A stretch of 64,000 bases of DNA from Physcomitrium patens (GCF_000002425.4 NC_037275.1:10960533-11024532); one strand, 5' to 3'; positions 12,600 to 24,957 are shown, counted from the stretch's first letter. Program-made: numbers and translations. The notes: generated by a model not told the origin, from the letters alone.

Positions 12600-13368
12600 T
12601 CATTCTAAGAAATAGGAAAAGTCTAAAATGTTAGATATTGGATCAATTCACCATATTTGGGTGTAATGACATCCACAGCGAATAATTGTGCGTCCGAAAG
12701 AGCATTGTTTATTGGCTCATTACCCAATATATTAGATAAACGGGATAAGTGATCCGCATTGGCATGTTTCTTTCCTGGTCGTACATTGATAGTAAAATTA
12801 AATTCTTGAAGTAATAACACCCATCGAGCAATGCGTCCACTCAATTGAAGCTTATTAATCATGTATTTTAGGGCATCATGATCCACATAAAAGACAAAGG
12901 GATACCCAAGCAAATAGTACCGAAATTTCTAAATCAAGTATATCATACCCAACGCTTCTCGTTCAGTAGTAGTGTAATTACGTTCGGCAGCCATCAATTG
13001 TCGACTAGCATAATAGATAGGATGATCTAGATCTTGGTCATCTTTCTAACTTAGCACCGATCCAATAGCCACATTGGATGCATCAACATACACATGAAAG
13101 GCTCAGTCCAATGAGGGGCCACCAATATTGGTACAGAGACCAATTTTGACTTCAATGCTTCAAAGGCCACGGTACACTCCATGGTCCAGATGGGACTAGT
13201 CCCATCTAATAAGGGTTTCTTCAGTAAGTTCGTTAAAGATTGACAAATAACTGCAAACCACCGAATAAATTGTCGATAATAACTGACATGGCCGACAAAT
13301 CCTTGAACACCGGAGATCGTCTTTGGTCTGGGTAAGTTCATTATATGTGTCACTTTGTCTAGATCCTT
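12600..13368 (-). pseudogene. RT C-terminus (connection) and RNase H of element D
   Basis: At 13,051-13,353 the translation shows TISGVQGFVGHVSYYRQFI, the usual gypsy segment after the RT palm, followed by LLKKPL. At 12,623-12,913 it shows the RNase H C-terminus (YVDHDALKYMINK, PGKKHANADHLSRL). Stops interrupt the region near 12,920-13,050. The reading frame ends abruptly at 13,369, the edge of the C array, and its upstream half is found at 30,524. The pair therefore marks a single RT gene split by a 17-kb insertion. Confidence 0.8.
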
Positions 13369-14494
13369 TGTCGTATTACGTGCTTTCCTGCTCGAGAACG
13401 CGTCGGTGTCGTATTACATGCTTTCCTGCTCGAGAATGCATCGGGCGTCTGGCTGTAGAAGGTAGTATGGAGATTCGCCGATAGTCAAGCAGTCTATCAG
13501 TTTTTGACTGCTAGAATATAAACGACTGCAACAATATACCGTAAATCTATACGGATGCTCTTCGACTCCTTGTCGAAGTCTTTTTTGCCCCAGCCAGTAG
13601 GTCTCTAGACGTTACAGAGAACCCCGAACAACCCAAACTGTTAATCTTCAATACCGCTTTGTACTTACGATCTTGTATCCACTGACTGTCTTGTTAGATT
13701 AATCCAATAAATTTCTTTCACTCCGCATACTCAATCCTATAAACACCCTTTTAATCCTTCAATCACAGACATAACTCGATTTCATAAAACAGTCAAGAGT
13801 ACTCAAACCCACTTCATTAAAAATCCCGATTCACCATTACAACACTGACTTCAGCAACGATTGCCTCAGTCTTCCCAAAACTCTATGAAGAAGAAAAATC
13901 CAATTCTTCGTCTTTTCTTCTCCGACCCGAAGCATGAAGCTCCTCTCCAGTCCCCTTGATTCCCAAAACCTCCAATGAAAACGAACTAGTAACCTTGCAA
14001 AAAGCTTGAAGCCCGTAATCGGGACCACATTGAGTCGCACGACCAATTCAGGTCTCATATTAGGAAAGAGTCCAATAGTAAGACCTCGATGTTTCCGTAA
14101 TTGGATCAAATTGGTCCTTCGCGTTAGCTTGGCTGAGGCCCGTAGAAAGACTTGGATTCTCTTCTAATTAGACTGTATTGGGTTGCTCGACCAATTCAGG
14201 TCTCATATTGGGTAAGAGAACCCGGATTGGATTCTTGAAATTGGATCCAATTGGCTCTTCGAACCAGGCTCATCCGTCATGTGAATTGGTCCTTTTTCTT
14301 TCTGCTGACTCTCGTTATTGGAATCGAAGAGAGCATTTCAGTATGCCCCGGCTGATTGTAACGGGGTGACTAACCTTGGCCTCCTAGTATTTGCACAGGA
14401 AATGGTCGTTGCTCCCAATATTCGAGGTAACTAAACATTAATAAAAGTCCTCTTTCTTTATATTTTCACAGTATACTCGTGTTACAACACGACA
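13369..14494 (-). repeat. C-array LTR 1 (left-most, 3' type)
   Basis: It begins TGTCGTATTACG and ends GTGTTACAACACGACA on the + strand, with the TGTCG...CGACA terminal inverted repeat shared by all C LTRs. At 1,126 bp it is shorter than LTR 2 (1,348 bp), mainly through missing interior sequence. The first 38 bp are duplicated in tandem: a second TGTCGTATTACATG start occurs at 13,407. Confidence 0.85.
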
Positions 14495-14508
14495 TCCACC
14501 CCCTCTGA
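14495..14508 (-). other. Polypurine tract of C1
   Basis: On the - strand the purine run AGAGGGGGTGGA lies directly next to the 3' LTR start TGTCGTG. This is the expected priming site for plus-strand DNA synthesis. The identical tract is found beside LTR 2 at 21,821-21,834. Confidence 0.75.
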
Positions 14509-14556
14509 ACCTGTGCATCCTCCGGTATGCACCAGTTTACCCAATTGCTGTTTGAT

Positions 14557-15860
14557 TTAGAATATATCCTCTACGTCTTTGTCCAGTTCATCTTCGTCAC
14601 CTTCATTATCCAAATCACTTTCATCTTCTTGCTGCAAAATCTCTATACCTTCATTAAGGTCTTCCATATTCATCTCCGTGTGTCTTCGTTTAAATATTTT
14701 TACTCGCTTCTCTGCAATTGGTATTTTGAATTTTGTACCATCTAACTCCCGTAGTAAGTAAGTCGCATTATCATGAACAGTTTTTACTACATATGGTCCA
14801 AACCAATGTTTTGAAAATTTCCGCAAAGTACTATGTTGATTATCCAGACTATTGTCATAAACAAGTACCCAGTCACCTTTCTCGATTGCTTTTAGTCTCA
14901 ATCGATGTTGCTTATCGAATCGCGCCTTATTTTGTAACCTTGCTCTTTTTAACCTTTCTAATGCTATCTGCACATCTTCCGTTCTTTGCTCCAATTGTCG
15001 AATCCTAATAGCCAAAAGTTCTTCTCTTATCAATCCATCTTCCCATGGTAGCATACTCTAAGTAAGTACCTTTTCTTCAATCAGCATAATTGGTTTTCGA
15101 CCTGTCATAAGTTCTACTGGCATATATCCTATCACCGAACTATGTGTTGTTCGATCAGCCCATAATGCAAATGACAAAACCCGTGGCCACTCTTTAACCT
15201 TCCCATTACAAGCTTTAACCAATGCTTTCACAATCGGTGGGTGACCACGATCGCTTTTCGCATTCCCTTCCGGATTATAAGCAGTAGTCGGTGATAGTTT
15301 AACTCCACATTTTTCAAAGAACTTACGAGCTTCTTTTACATTTAATTCTCCACGATCTGCAGTGATTTTTCCTACGCACCCGTAACGGCAAATGACATCT
15401 TCAAGCAAAAACCTACAAATCCTCTCTGTAGATTTTGTCCTCAATGCTCTTCCTTCTACTAGATTTGATAAATCTTCACGAGCTAAAACCAAATATCTCA
15501 TCTGCCATAACCCAACCGGTATAATAACCAAATCAACAATCCATTTAAAATGAATAGCCAGAGGATACGTAGGATGAAGACCATCTCGATGTCGGATATT
15601 AGAATACGATTGACAGATTTCACATGACTCTACAAATGAGAGCACATCTCGATACATATTTTTCCACCAATATCGTTCCTTGAGTTTAGCAAAAGTAGCC
15701 CAGATTCCTCTATGCCCTGCCTATAAACTATCATGAAACTCCTTTAATAATTTTAGTTTTTCTTCCTTTTTGCCTACCACTCGTCATGGCATCCCAATTC
15801 CTTTCTTCGGTCTCTTCCATAAGAATCCATCTCGAAGTAAAAATCCATATGCTTTTTTTC
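14557..15860 (-). pseudogene. Integrase of element C1
   Basis: The HHCC zinc-binding part is read across 15,620-15,790 (LKEFHDSL, AGHRGIW, then CEICQS). The catalytic core is at 15,058-15,657, with IVDLVIIPVG and TADRGEL for the two aspartates. The third position reads NAKSDRGH, an aspartate where integrases of this type carry glutamate. The C-terminal part (14,557-15,054) has the HWFGPYVVKTVHDNATYLL beta-barrel segment and an acidic tail. Stops at about 15,055, 15,722 and 15,785 break the frame; C2 lacks only the first of these. Inactive as read. Confidence 0.8.
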
Positions 15861-15864
15861 TTAT

Positions 15865-17610
15865 TTATTTGAATTTTTTTGTAGGCCAATTCCCCTGCTT
15901 AGTCAAGGTATTCAAGTAATGACCAATATCCAATAATTCTCCTTCATAAGATTCTTCAAGAAATAGCTTGTCTTCTCTGTTGAGATTTGATATTGAATAG
16001 AATTTCAATCCAACGTCATCAATGTCTTCAACCATTTCGTCCTCCCTCTCGTATCTTGCTCGAGATAGCATGTCTGCTACTAAATTGTCATTTCCAGTGA
16101 TATGCTTAAATTCTGGATTTAGTGACTTAATATAAGCAATCCATCTCAACATTGCAATATCTGGCATTGAACAGTTAATAATCATTCCAAGTAATGGCAA
16201 GCAATCTGTTTCAATTACTATTACTGCCTTAATCAAATAGTCCTTTTCAGCTTTCATAGCCGAAACGACTCCCCAAAGTTCTCTTTTGACTTGCGAATAT
16301 GCACGCTGACGAATACTTAAAACTTTAGTTCCAAATCGAACTGCAAATCTATTCCCATTTGAATCATCTTGACCCACAGCCCATCCAATGGCAATTAGAC
16401 TAGCGTCCACAGTAAGAATCACTGGTCTATTGCACTTATAATCAACCTTCCTCAATATTGGAGGTGACATCAATAATTTCTTCAATCTTTGTATTGTCTG
16501 AATATGCCTTTCTTTCCATTCAAATCGGTAACCCTGGCGTAACAGTTCATATAATGGATCCGCTATGTGAGCAAAATGAGGGATCTAGATTCGATAAAAT
16601 ACACATGCACCCAAAAACCTGTGAACCTCTGTTAAAGAATCACAATCCTCTTTCATCCTTCCAATTGCATCAACTTTAGTCGGATCTGGTTTTCTTCCGT
16701 AAGATCCACATAAATATCCAACAAATACAACCTCTCGCACTCCAAATACGGACTTCATACCCGATAATGTAAGATGAACTTCTCCAAGCCGAGTTAAAAT
16801 CTTTTCACAATCTTGTATATGATCAACAACATATCTGCGACACCCCCTCGTATCTAAAGTTTCATCCTTGTCTCCTTCTCTGCACCCTTTTATAGGAACA
16901 TCATCCAGAAAAGGCATAGTCTTTTCCGTAATAAAATCTCTCAATACCTTATTCATCCCATTCATCATATGCGCAACTGAGTTGGTCGTGCCTTTAGGAA
17001 GAGTGCACATTCTAATCAATCCAAGTGGTGTCCTCATTGTTATCATATCTCTATTTCCTTCGGCAAGTTGAAATTGATCATAACCTGAATACAAGTCACC
17101 CATTGAATAGATCGCCCTTCCAGCAAACGCCTCAGCAAATTCATCCACAATAGGTCCAATTCCTGCATTCCTGACATTTACAGCATTCACCGGCTGCATA
17201 TCTTGAATAAACTGTAGTGACCCATTCTTCTTAGGTACCGTAAACCATCGACTAGAATACGACGCAAATGAAGGTTCTAATATTTTCATCTTTATCTTTT
17301 CTTTCAATAGTTCGACCAATTTAGGTAAATGTGCCCTCGGTACTGGAATCGGTCTTAGATTCCAAAGTACATGCGGTACAGTGAAGATAACCATAGGTGT
17401 TATAATATTCGGATCCACACACCCAATTTCATAAGATTCGAAGGCAAACGATCTACCTTGTTTAGCCAACATCTTTTTGAAGCAAGTAATTTCCTCCGGC
17501 AATAAAGAACCATCAGAACCAATCTTCAATTCTTCAAAAGTCTCTTCAGTAAACTGATGTCCAATACTCATTGGATCTCTTAAACTTGCTTCTTTTGATG
17601 CTTCTCCCAT
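15865..17610 (-). pseudogene. Reverse transcriptase and RNase H of element C1
   Basis: RT motifs in order on the - strand: FTVPKKNGSLQFIQDMQPVN, YSMGDLYSGYDQFQLAEGN, TPLGLIRMCTLPKG, and the catalytic PFLDDVPIKG, in which FLDD replaces the common YVDD/YLDD. RNase H follows at 15,865-16,485 (LTVDASLIAIGWAVGQDD, QVKRELWGV, METDC-like IETDCLPLLG, DNLVADMLSRARYE). A stop near 16,587 separates the two in this copy; in C2 they form one 581-residue frame. The family is gypsy-like but unlike the plant chromoviruses in this window; from memory, similar RT/integrase wording occurs in fungal elements. Confidence 0.8.
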
Positions 17611-17631
17611 TTGTTCTTTAGAATCCTCTGG

Positions 17632-18226
17632 TTATGGTCCGGCAACAGGCTTTACCTTCTTATCTGCCGTTTTATATCTCGTCTCTACTGTGACTTCTGG
17701 TGCTTGAAAAGATTCAAGCATGGTATAAACCTCTCTCGAATGAATCTCAACAATCTTATCATTATCCCCTAATCCAATAGATGTAATCAATTCCAATGAA
17801 TCTTCCAGTCCATTTTCTTCATAAACACCCAAAATCCTCTCATCATCTTGCAATGTACCTAACTTGCATAATTCTCCTTCAATATTATATAATCTTTTCT
17901 TTCTTTTCTTTTAAAATCATCAACTTTCTTATAGATAATATTTCCATTCTCCAATATACCAATAAAACTCGAATTAAAGGCACCTTCATCTCGCGAGAGT
18001 ACCTCCTCTTTTGTACCTCCATAATCTCGCTTTACAGTGGTACCTCCCCAAAATCCTTAAATCCTTCAACAATCTTTGGCAATGGTTTCTCCTTCAACCT
18101 ATCTCGATTCCGTTCATGGTTAGGAGGTACTGTTAGAAATTGTACAGCTTTCCTCCCATCTTCGCTCCGTACCCTTGCATAAGTAGAACCATCGTCAAGT
18201 ACTTTTGTTTCCATCCGTGTTGCCGT
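17632..18226 (-). pseudogene. Protease C-terminus and pro-RT linker of element C1
   Basis: The segments METKVLDDGSTYARVRSEDG (18,160-18,214) and MQDDERILGVYEENGLEDS (17,800-17,853) continue the polyprotein between protease and RT. Stops near 18,030 and 17,630 interrupt it, and the same stops occur in C2. Upstream it joins an LTR fragment at 18,227. Confidence 0.65.
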
Positions 18227-18349
18227 TGTCCTATTACGTGCTTTCCTGCTCCAGAACGCGCCAGGCGTCTAGCTGTAGAAGGTAGTATGGAGATTTGCCG
18301 ATAGTCAAGCAGTCTATCAATTTTTGACTGCTGGAATATAAACGACTGC
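18227..18349 (-). repeat. LTR fragment inserted in the C1 protease
   Basis: It starts TGTCCTATTACGTGC and matches the first ~125 bp of the C LTRs, ending at ...AACGACTGC. It replaces about 124 bp of protease sequence that is present in C2 at 25,553-25,676. The left flank GTTGCC is the same host point at which the right end of LTR 3 joins protease sequence (26,980). Confidence 0.85.
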
Positions 18350-20401
18350 GTTATTAGCTGCTCGTATTGCCCATCCATGTTCCATATCAATTGGCCATTT
18401 TTGCTTCTTATAAAGATCTTTAAACATGAGATTTATTTCAGAACCATGGTCCACCAAGGCAACTATTGGTTCTTCTTTATCTCCTACCTTCACCAATACC
18501 TCAGTAGTTGCCCTTGCCCAATGCTTTCGAGTATAATGGCTCAAAGTTTCCATTTCCTTGTCACTAGAATCTTCGAAACGTACTCGTTGATTACATCCAT
18601 TCTTTTCATTTGTTGGTTGCTTGTAACCAATATCAACCTCTTCTTCATCTCTACATATTCTTGCATCAATAGCATGACTCATTCCAATTTCGCTCATTAA
18701 TTGCCTCTTTCGCTTAATGCTGTCAATGATAACATCATGAAACTCCTTCTTTGCAATTCCCAAGACTTCTTTCAATGTGAATTCCACCTTAGCATTTAAT
18801 ATACGTTCTTCTAACACCCCTTTCAAATTTGTTGCCGCTTCAATATCAGAAAGTAGCTTATAAGCAATTGATTTGCCCTTATCTTTTGTCTCCGTTGTTT
18901 TTCCTCCCAATGATGCTGAGGTATCCTTTACAGGCAATTCTTGTGAACCTACCTCCCGAGCCTTGTCTCCTCGAGTTTGCCTCTTAAAAGAATTTCCTTC
19001 TCTAGTATCATCAAAATTTCCTCGTCTTTTTTCTTCCATCAAAGCTTCATGTTGGCTCTTAGCAATATATGCATGAACTGAAAGAGACTCAACAGGATCC
19101 TCCCAACCTATTCTTCCTCGTATTGTAGCTGCAGTTCTCAATAATGCTTCTCGAGGTAATTTCCCTTCTTGCATTGTAGAAACGGCAGAAGCCCAAAACT
19201 CACTAATTTCCGTACTTCCACCAATTTCATCATCTACTCTAGCACCATAACTTGCACTTTCTCGTACTACTGTTTGATGCTCTTTTAAGTAATCTTGAAC
19301 CAATGCTCTCATTCCTCCCTTGCCAAAATTGGTTTGAGGAAGATCCTCTCTATCTTTCAATGCTATCTTCCCATCTTTCCAGCAAATAATTCCCTGCCGT
19401 ATCATATTATTAAATTCATTGCAATCTTTTCTAGTGTGTGAAGCATCATCACACCAAATACATCTTTGTACATATCCTTGTTTTGAAACATTCTTCGAAT
19501 TGTTTATAGAAGTATTCTCTTCAAGTCTTGCCAATTTGATTTGAAGATCTCGCATTCCTCGTATAATTTCTTCCATACCCATATCTGCTTTCTTTGACAA
19601 GGATGTCGAAGGTTGAACTGTAGGCATTGTCGGTGGTGTTGTACGTAGTGGAGCTTTGGGTGCTTGTACTGTTTTCGGAATATTGCTCCTATCCTTCCTC
19701 CTTTCTTTTTTTGTAAGCAACCCCACCGCATCTTCAACGTTCTTCCACTTCGTTGTCAATTCTTCATCTTCTTCTTTGTCTTCAAGAAGGGGTTCTAATT
19801 TCTCTTGCAATTTTCCATGAGCAGCTTGAAGAAATAGATCAACTTTGTTCGGCTCCAATGTCAATTTTTCTACCTTCGATAATTGAGAGTACTGCCTCTC
19901 AAATTCCCTTAGTAGCTCTGTTGCTTGTAAATTCTTATTGGGCCGTTCAATCCATCCCAGAAACAACTTCTTAGTAACGCGATCAGCATCTTCCAAGAAA
20001 TATTCGTCTTTCAATGCATGTGAAAAATCCTCCCATGAATTCTAACAACGATCCGTAATCGATGTAATGTCGTCCCTTATCTCCGGTATCGTGGCAAGTC
20101 CAAATAGTGCAACCATTTTCTTCTCAGAAACCTGATTTAATTCCATTTCACGAACATAACATCTTAAATACCTTGAAATATTCCTCCCATCAAATTGATC
20201 AATTTTATTGACAACTGCTTGCAATGCTTTGGTTGCCAAAGCTTCCTTTCGATCATTGCTTTGTTGTTGCTGTATTGACAATGAGAAGGCTTGAAACAAA
20301 CTAGCAATAGATGGATCCATGTGCATACCTTGTCCTTTAGAAGAATCCCCACCAAAATCTTCTCCCAAAAATCCTTCAAAATTTTTATTTTCGTTTTCCA
20401 T
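18350..20401 (-). pseudogene. gag and protease N-terminus of element C1
   Basis: It starts at MENENKNFEGFLG (20,401) just inside the 5' LTR. A capsid-like segment (KIDQFDGRNISRYLRCYVRE) is followed by a stop at 20,042. A 565-residue frame then contains the CCHC zinc knuckle CIWCDDASHTRKDC (19,420-19,470) and a protease start, VALVDHGSEINLM, with DHG in place of DSG/DTG. The frame then runs into the LTR fragment. One TAA stop (CAA in C3) is the only break in the gag part, so this copy is comparatively young. Confidence 0.8.
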
Positions 20402-20472
20402 AAAAATAAAGATAAAATCAACCGATATCCAATACCTTCTACCTCAAGCTTTCACGTTGGGTTCACCACTTA

Positions 20473-21820
20473 TGTCGTATTACGTGCTTTCCTGCTCGAG
20501 AACGTGCCGGGCGTCTGGCTGTAGAAGGTAGTATGGAGATTTGCCTATAGTCAAGCAGTCTATCAGTTTTTGACTGCTGGAATATAAACGACTGCAACAA
20601 TGTACCGTAAATCTATACGGATGCTCTTCGACTGCTTGTCGAAGTCTTTTTTTTTTTTTTTTTTTTTTCCAGCCGATAGGACTCTAGACGTTACAGAGAA
20701 CCCCGAACAACCCAAACTATTAATCTTCAATACCCCTTTGTACTTACGATCTTGTATCCACTGACTGTCTTGTTAGATTAACCCAATAAATTTCATTCAC
20801 TCCGCATACTCAATCCTATAGACACCCCTTTAATCCTTCAATCATAGACGTAACTTGATTTTACAAAACAGTTAAGAGTATTCAAACCCACTTCATTTAA
20901 AAATCCCGATTCACCATTACAACACTAACTTCAGCAGCGATTGCCTCAGTCTTCCCAAAACTCTACGAAGAAGAAAAATCCAAATTCTATGTCTTTCCTT
21001 CCCCGACCCGAAGCATGAAGCTCCTCTCTCTAATTGCCTTGATCTTTCAAAAACCTCCAATGAAAAACCAAACTGGTAACCTTGCAAAAGCTTGAAAACT
21101 CGCTCCCCCCCCGATTCCCCCGAAAAAAAACCTCCCCCTTCAAAACTATATTCCCCCCTAACCTTATCCTCTGAATTTCTTCAATCTTTCGTCTTAGATC
21201 CGGAATTGGCTCCCACCTCAAGCTTGGATCCGAAATTGGCTCTCGCCGTCAAGTTTTGTCCTCCGTTTTTACCTTTAAGAAATCCATTTACCGAAAACAA
21301 CGTTCCCTGAAACGGCACAGAGAACAGGACAGCCTGAAACAGAATCGAACCCCGTAATCGGGACCACATTGAGTCGCCCGACCAATTCAGGTCCTATATT
21401 GGGAAAGATGCTCGTAGTAACCTGGATGTTTCCGTAATTGGGTCAAATTGGTCCTCGCGTCAGATTGGCTAAGATCCGTAGTAAGACCTGGATTTCCCCG
21501 TAATTAGACTGCATTGGGTTGACCGGCCAATTCAGGTCTCATATTGGATAATAGAACCCGGATTGGATTCTTGAAATTGGATCCAATTGGCTCCTCGAAC
21601 CCGTCGTGTGAATTGGTCCTTCTCTTCCTGCTGACTCCCGTTATTGGAATCGAACGGAGCATTTTAGTATGCCCCGGCTGACTGTAACGGAGTGACTGAA
21701 CCTGACCACTCAGTATTTGTACTGGAGTTGGTTGATGCTCCCAATATTCGAGGTAACTGAATATTAATAAAATTCCTCTTTCTTTTTATTTTCACTGTAT
21801 ACTCGTGTTACAACACGACA
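20473..21820 (-). repeat. C-array LTR 2 (shared by C1 and C2)
   Basis: It runs TGTCGTATTACG to CAACACGACA, 1,348 bp. It serves as 5' LTR of C1 and 3' LTR of C2, as expected for a tandem array formed by LTR recombination. It has a run of about 22 T at 20,647-20,668 where LTR 1 and LTR 4 have a short T run followed by GCCCC or GTCCCG. On the - strand the sequence after its end is TAAGTGGTGAACCCAACGTG, a possible primer-binding site that I could not assign to a tRNA with confidence. Confidence 0.85.
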
Positions 21821-21834
21821 TCCACCCCCTCTGA
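21821..21834 (-). other. Polypurine tract of C2
   Basis: Same - strand tract AGAGGGGGTGGA next to the LTR as in C1. Confidence 0.75.
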
Positions 21835-21882
21835 ACCTGTGCATCCTCCGGTATGCACTAATTTACCCAATTGCTGTTTGAT

Positions 21883-23190
21883 TCAGAATATATCCCCTAC
21901 GTCTTTGTCTAGTTCGTCTTCGTCACCTTCATTATCCATATCACTTTCATCTTCTTGCTGCGGATTCTCTGTACCTTCATTAAGGTCTTCCATATTCATC
22001 TCCGTGTGTCTTTGTTTAAATATTTTTACTCGCTTCCCTGCAATTGGTATTTTCAATTTTGTACCATCTAACTCCCGTAGTAAGTAAGTCGCATTATCAT
22101 GAACAGTTTTTACTACATATGGTCCAAACCAATGTTTTGAAAATTTCCGCAAAGTACTATGTTGATTATCCAGACTATTGTCATAAACAAGTACCCAGTC
22201 ACCTTTCTCGATTGCTTTTAGTCTCAATCGATGTTGCTTATCGAATCGCGCCTTATTTTGTAACCTTGCTCTTTTTAACCTTTCTAATGCTATCTGCACA
22301 TCTTCCGTTCTTTGCTCCAATTGTCGAATCCTAATAGCGAGAAGTTCTTCTCTTGTCAATCCATCTTCCCATGGTAGCATACTCCAAGTAAGTACCTTTT
22401 CTTCAATCGGCATAATTGGTTTTTGACCTGTCATAAGTTCTACTGGCATATATCCTGTCACCGAACTATGTGTTGTTCGATCAGCCCATAATGCAAATGA
22501 CAAAACCCGTGGCCACTCTTTAACCTTCCCATTACAAGCTTTAACCAATGCTTTCACAATCGGTGGGTGACCACGATCGCTTTTCGCATTCCCTTCCGGA
22601 TTATAAGCAGTAGTCGGTGATAGTTTAACTCCACATTTTTCAAAGAACTTACGAGCTTCTTTTACATTTAATTCTCCACGATCTGCAGTGATTTTTCCTA
22701 CGCACCCGTAACGGCAAATGACATCTTCAAGCAAAAACCTACAAATCCTCTCTGTAGATTTTGTCCTCAATGCTCTTCCTTCTACTAGATTTGATAAATC
22801 TTCACGAGCTAAAACCAAATATCTCATCTGCCATAACCCAACCGGTATAATAACCAAATCAACAATCCATTTAAAATGAATAGCCAGAGGATACGTAGGA
22901 TGAAGACCATCTCGATGTCGGATATTAGAATACGATTGACAGATTTCACATGACTCTACAAATGAGAGCACATCTCGATACATATTTTTCTACCAATATC
23001 GTTCCTTGAGTTTAGCAAAAGTAGCCCAGATTCCTCTATGCCCTGCCTATAAACTATCATGAAACTCCTTTAATAATTTTAGTTTTTCTTCCTTTTTGCC
23101 TACCACTCGTCATGGCATCCCAATTCCTTTCTTCGGTCTCTTCCATAAGAATCCATCTCGAAGTAAAAATCCATATGCTTTTTTTCTTAT
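21883..23190 (-). pseudogene. Integrase of element C2
   Basis: A 366-residue uninterrupted frame (21,883-22,983) covers the catalytic core and C-terminal domain: CEICQSYSN, IVDLVIIPVGLW, TADRGEL, NPEGNAKSDRGH, then WFGPYVVKTVHDN and an acidic tail. The third catalytic position is aspartate, as in C1. The zinc-finger part upstream (22,990-23,190) has two in-frame stops shared with C1, so both copies descend from one already defective parent, or the stops are read through. Confidence 0.8.
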
Positions 23191-24936
23191 TTATTTGAAT
23201 TTTTTTGTAGGCCAATTCCCCTGCTTAGTCAAGGTATTCAAGTAATGACCAATATCCAATAATTCTCCTTCATAAGATTCTTCAAGAAATAGCTTGTCTT
23301 CTCTGTTGAGATTTGATATTGAATAGAATTTCAATCCAACGTCATCAATGTCTTCAACCATTTCGTCCTCCCTCTCGTATCTTGCTCGAGATAGCATGTC
23401 TGCTACTAAATTGTCATTTCCAGTGATATGCTTAAATTCTGGATTTAGTGACTTAATATAAGCAATCCATCTCAACATTGCAATATCTGGCGTTGAACAG
23501 TTAATAATCATTCCAAGTAATGGCAAGCAATCTGTTTCAATTACTATTACTGCCTTAATCAAATAGTCCTTTTCAGCTTTCATAGCCGAAATGACTCCCC
23601 AAAGTTCTCTTTTGACTTGCGAATATGCACGCTGACGAATACTTAAAACTTTAGTTCTAAATCGAACTGCAAATCTATTCCCATTTGAATCATCTTGACC
23701 CACAGCCCATCCAATGGCAATTAGACTAGCGTCCACAGTAAGAATCACTGGTCTATTGCACTTATAATCAACCTTCCTCAATATTGGAGGTGACATCAAT
23801 AATTTCTTCAATCTTTGCATTGCCTGAATATGCCTTTCTTCCCATTTAAATCGGTAACCTTTGCGTAACAGTTCATATAATGAATCCGCTATGTGAGCAA
23901 AATGAGGGATCCAGATTCGATAAAATATACATGCATCCAAAAACCAGCGAACCTCTGTTAAAGAATCACAATCCTCTTTCATCCTTCCAATTGCATCAAC
24001 TTTAGTCGGATCTGGTTTTCTTCTGTAAGATCCACATAAATATCCAACAAATACAACCTCTCGCACTCCAAATACGGACTTCATACCCGATAATGTAAGA
24101 TGAACTTCTCCAAGCCGAGTTAAAATCTTTTCACAATCTTGTATATGATCAACAACATATCTGCGACACCCCCTCGTATCTAAAGTTTCATCCTTGTCTC
24201 CTTCTCTGCACCCTTTTATAGGAACATCATCCAGAAAAGGCATAGTCTTTTCCGGAATAAAATCTCTCAATACCTTATTCATCCCATTCATCATATGCGC
24301 AACTGAGTTGGTCGCGCCTTTAGGAAGAGTGCACATTCTAATCAATCCAAGTGGTGTCCTCATTGTTGTCATATCTCTATTTCCTTCGGCAAGTTGAAAT
24401 TGATCATAACCTGAATACAAGTCACCCATTGAATAGATCGCCCTTCCAGCAAACGCCTCAGCAAATTCATCCACAATAGGTCCAATTCCTGCATTCCTGA
24501 CATTTACAGCATTCACCGGCTGCATATCTTGAATAAACTGTAGTGACCCATTCTTCTTAGGTACCGTAAACCATCGACTAGAATACGGCGCAAATGAAGG
24601 TTCTAATATTTTCATCTTTATCTTTTCTTTCAATAGTTCGACCAATTTAGGTAAATGTGCCCTCGGTACTGGAATCGGTCTTAGATTCCAAGGTACATGC
24701 GGTACAGTGAAGATAACCATAGGTGTTATAATATTCGGATCCACACACCCAATTTCATAAGATTCGAAGGCAAACGATCTACCTTGTTTAGCCAACATCT
24801 TTTTGAAGCAAGTAATTTCCTCCGGCAATAAAGAACCATCAGAACCAATCTTCAATTCTTCAAAAGTCTCTTCAGTAAACTGATGTCCAATACTCATTGG
24901 ATCTCTTAAACTTGCTTCTTTTGATGCTTCTCCCAT
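23191..24936 (-). CDS. Reverse transcriptase-RNase H of element C2
   Basis: This is the longest open frame of the retrotransposon region, 581 residues from MGEASKEASL. RT spans about residues 60-330 (VPKKNGSLQF, YSMGDLYSGYDQF, PFLDDVPIKG as catalytic motif, VFVGYLCGSY). The connection domain is about 330-400, and RNase H about 400-545 (LTVDASLIAIGW, QVKRELWGV, ETDCLPLLG, ADMLSRARY). It would copy element RNA to DNA and degrade the template. It is flanked by stops on both sides (24,937-24,957 and 23,188-23,190), so it would need to be part of a longer polyprotein, and the element as a whole is not complete. Confidence 0.75.
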   Translation of the reverse strand: MGEASKEASLRDPMSIGHQFTEETFEELKIGSDGSLLPEEITCFKKMLAKQGRSFAFESYEIGCVDPNIITPMVIFTVPHVPWNLRPIPVPRAHLPKLVELLKEKIKMKILEPSFAPYSSRWFTVPKKNGSLQFIQDMQPVNAVNVRNAGIGPIVDEFAEAFAGRAIYSMGDLYSGYDQFQLAEGNRDMTTMRTPLGLIRMCTLPKGATNSVAHMMNGMNKVLRDFIPEKTMPFLDDVPIKGCREGDKDETLDTRGCRRYVVDHIQDCEKILTRLGEVHLTLSGMKSVFGVREVVFVGYLCGSYRRKPDPTKVDAIGRMKEDCDSLTEVRWFLDACIFYRIWIPHFAHIADSLYELLRKGYRFKWEERHIQAMQRLKKLLMSPPILRKVDYKCNRPVILTVDASLIAIGWAVGQDDSNGNRFAVRFRTKVLSIRQRAYSQVKRELWGVISAMKAEKDYLIKAVIVIETDCLPLLGMIINCSTPDIAMLRWIAYIKSLNPEFKHITGNDNLVADMLSRARYEREDEMVEDIDDVGLKFYSISNLNREDKLFLEESYEGELLDIGHYLNTLTKQGNWPTKKFK

Positions 24937-24957
24937 TTGTTCTTTAGAATCCTCTGG

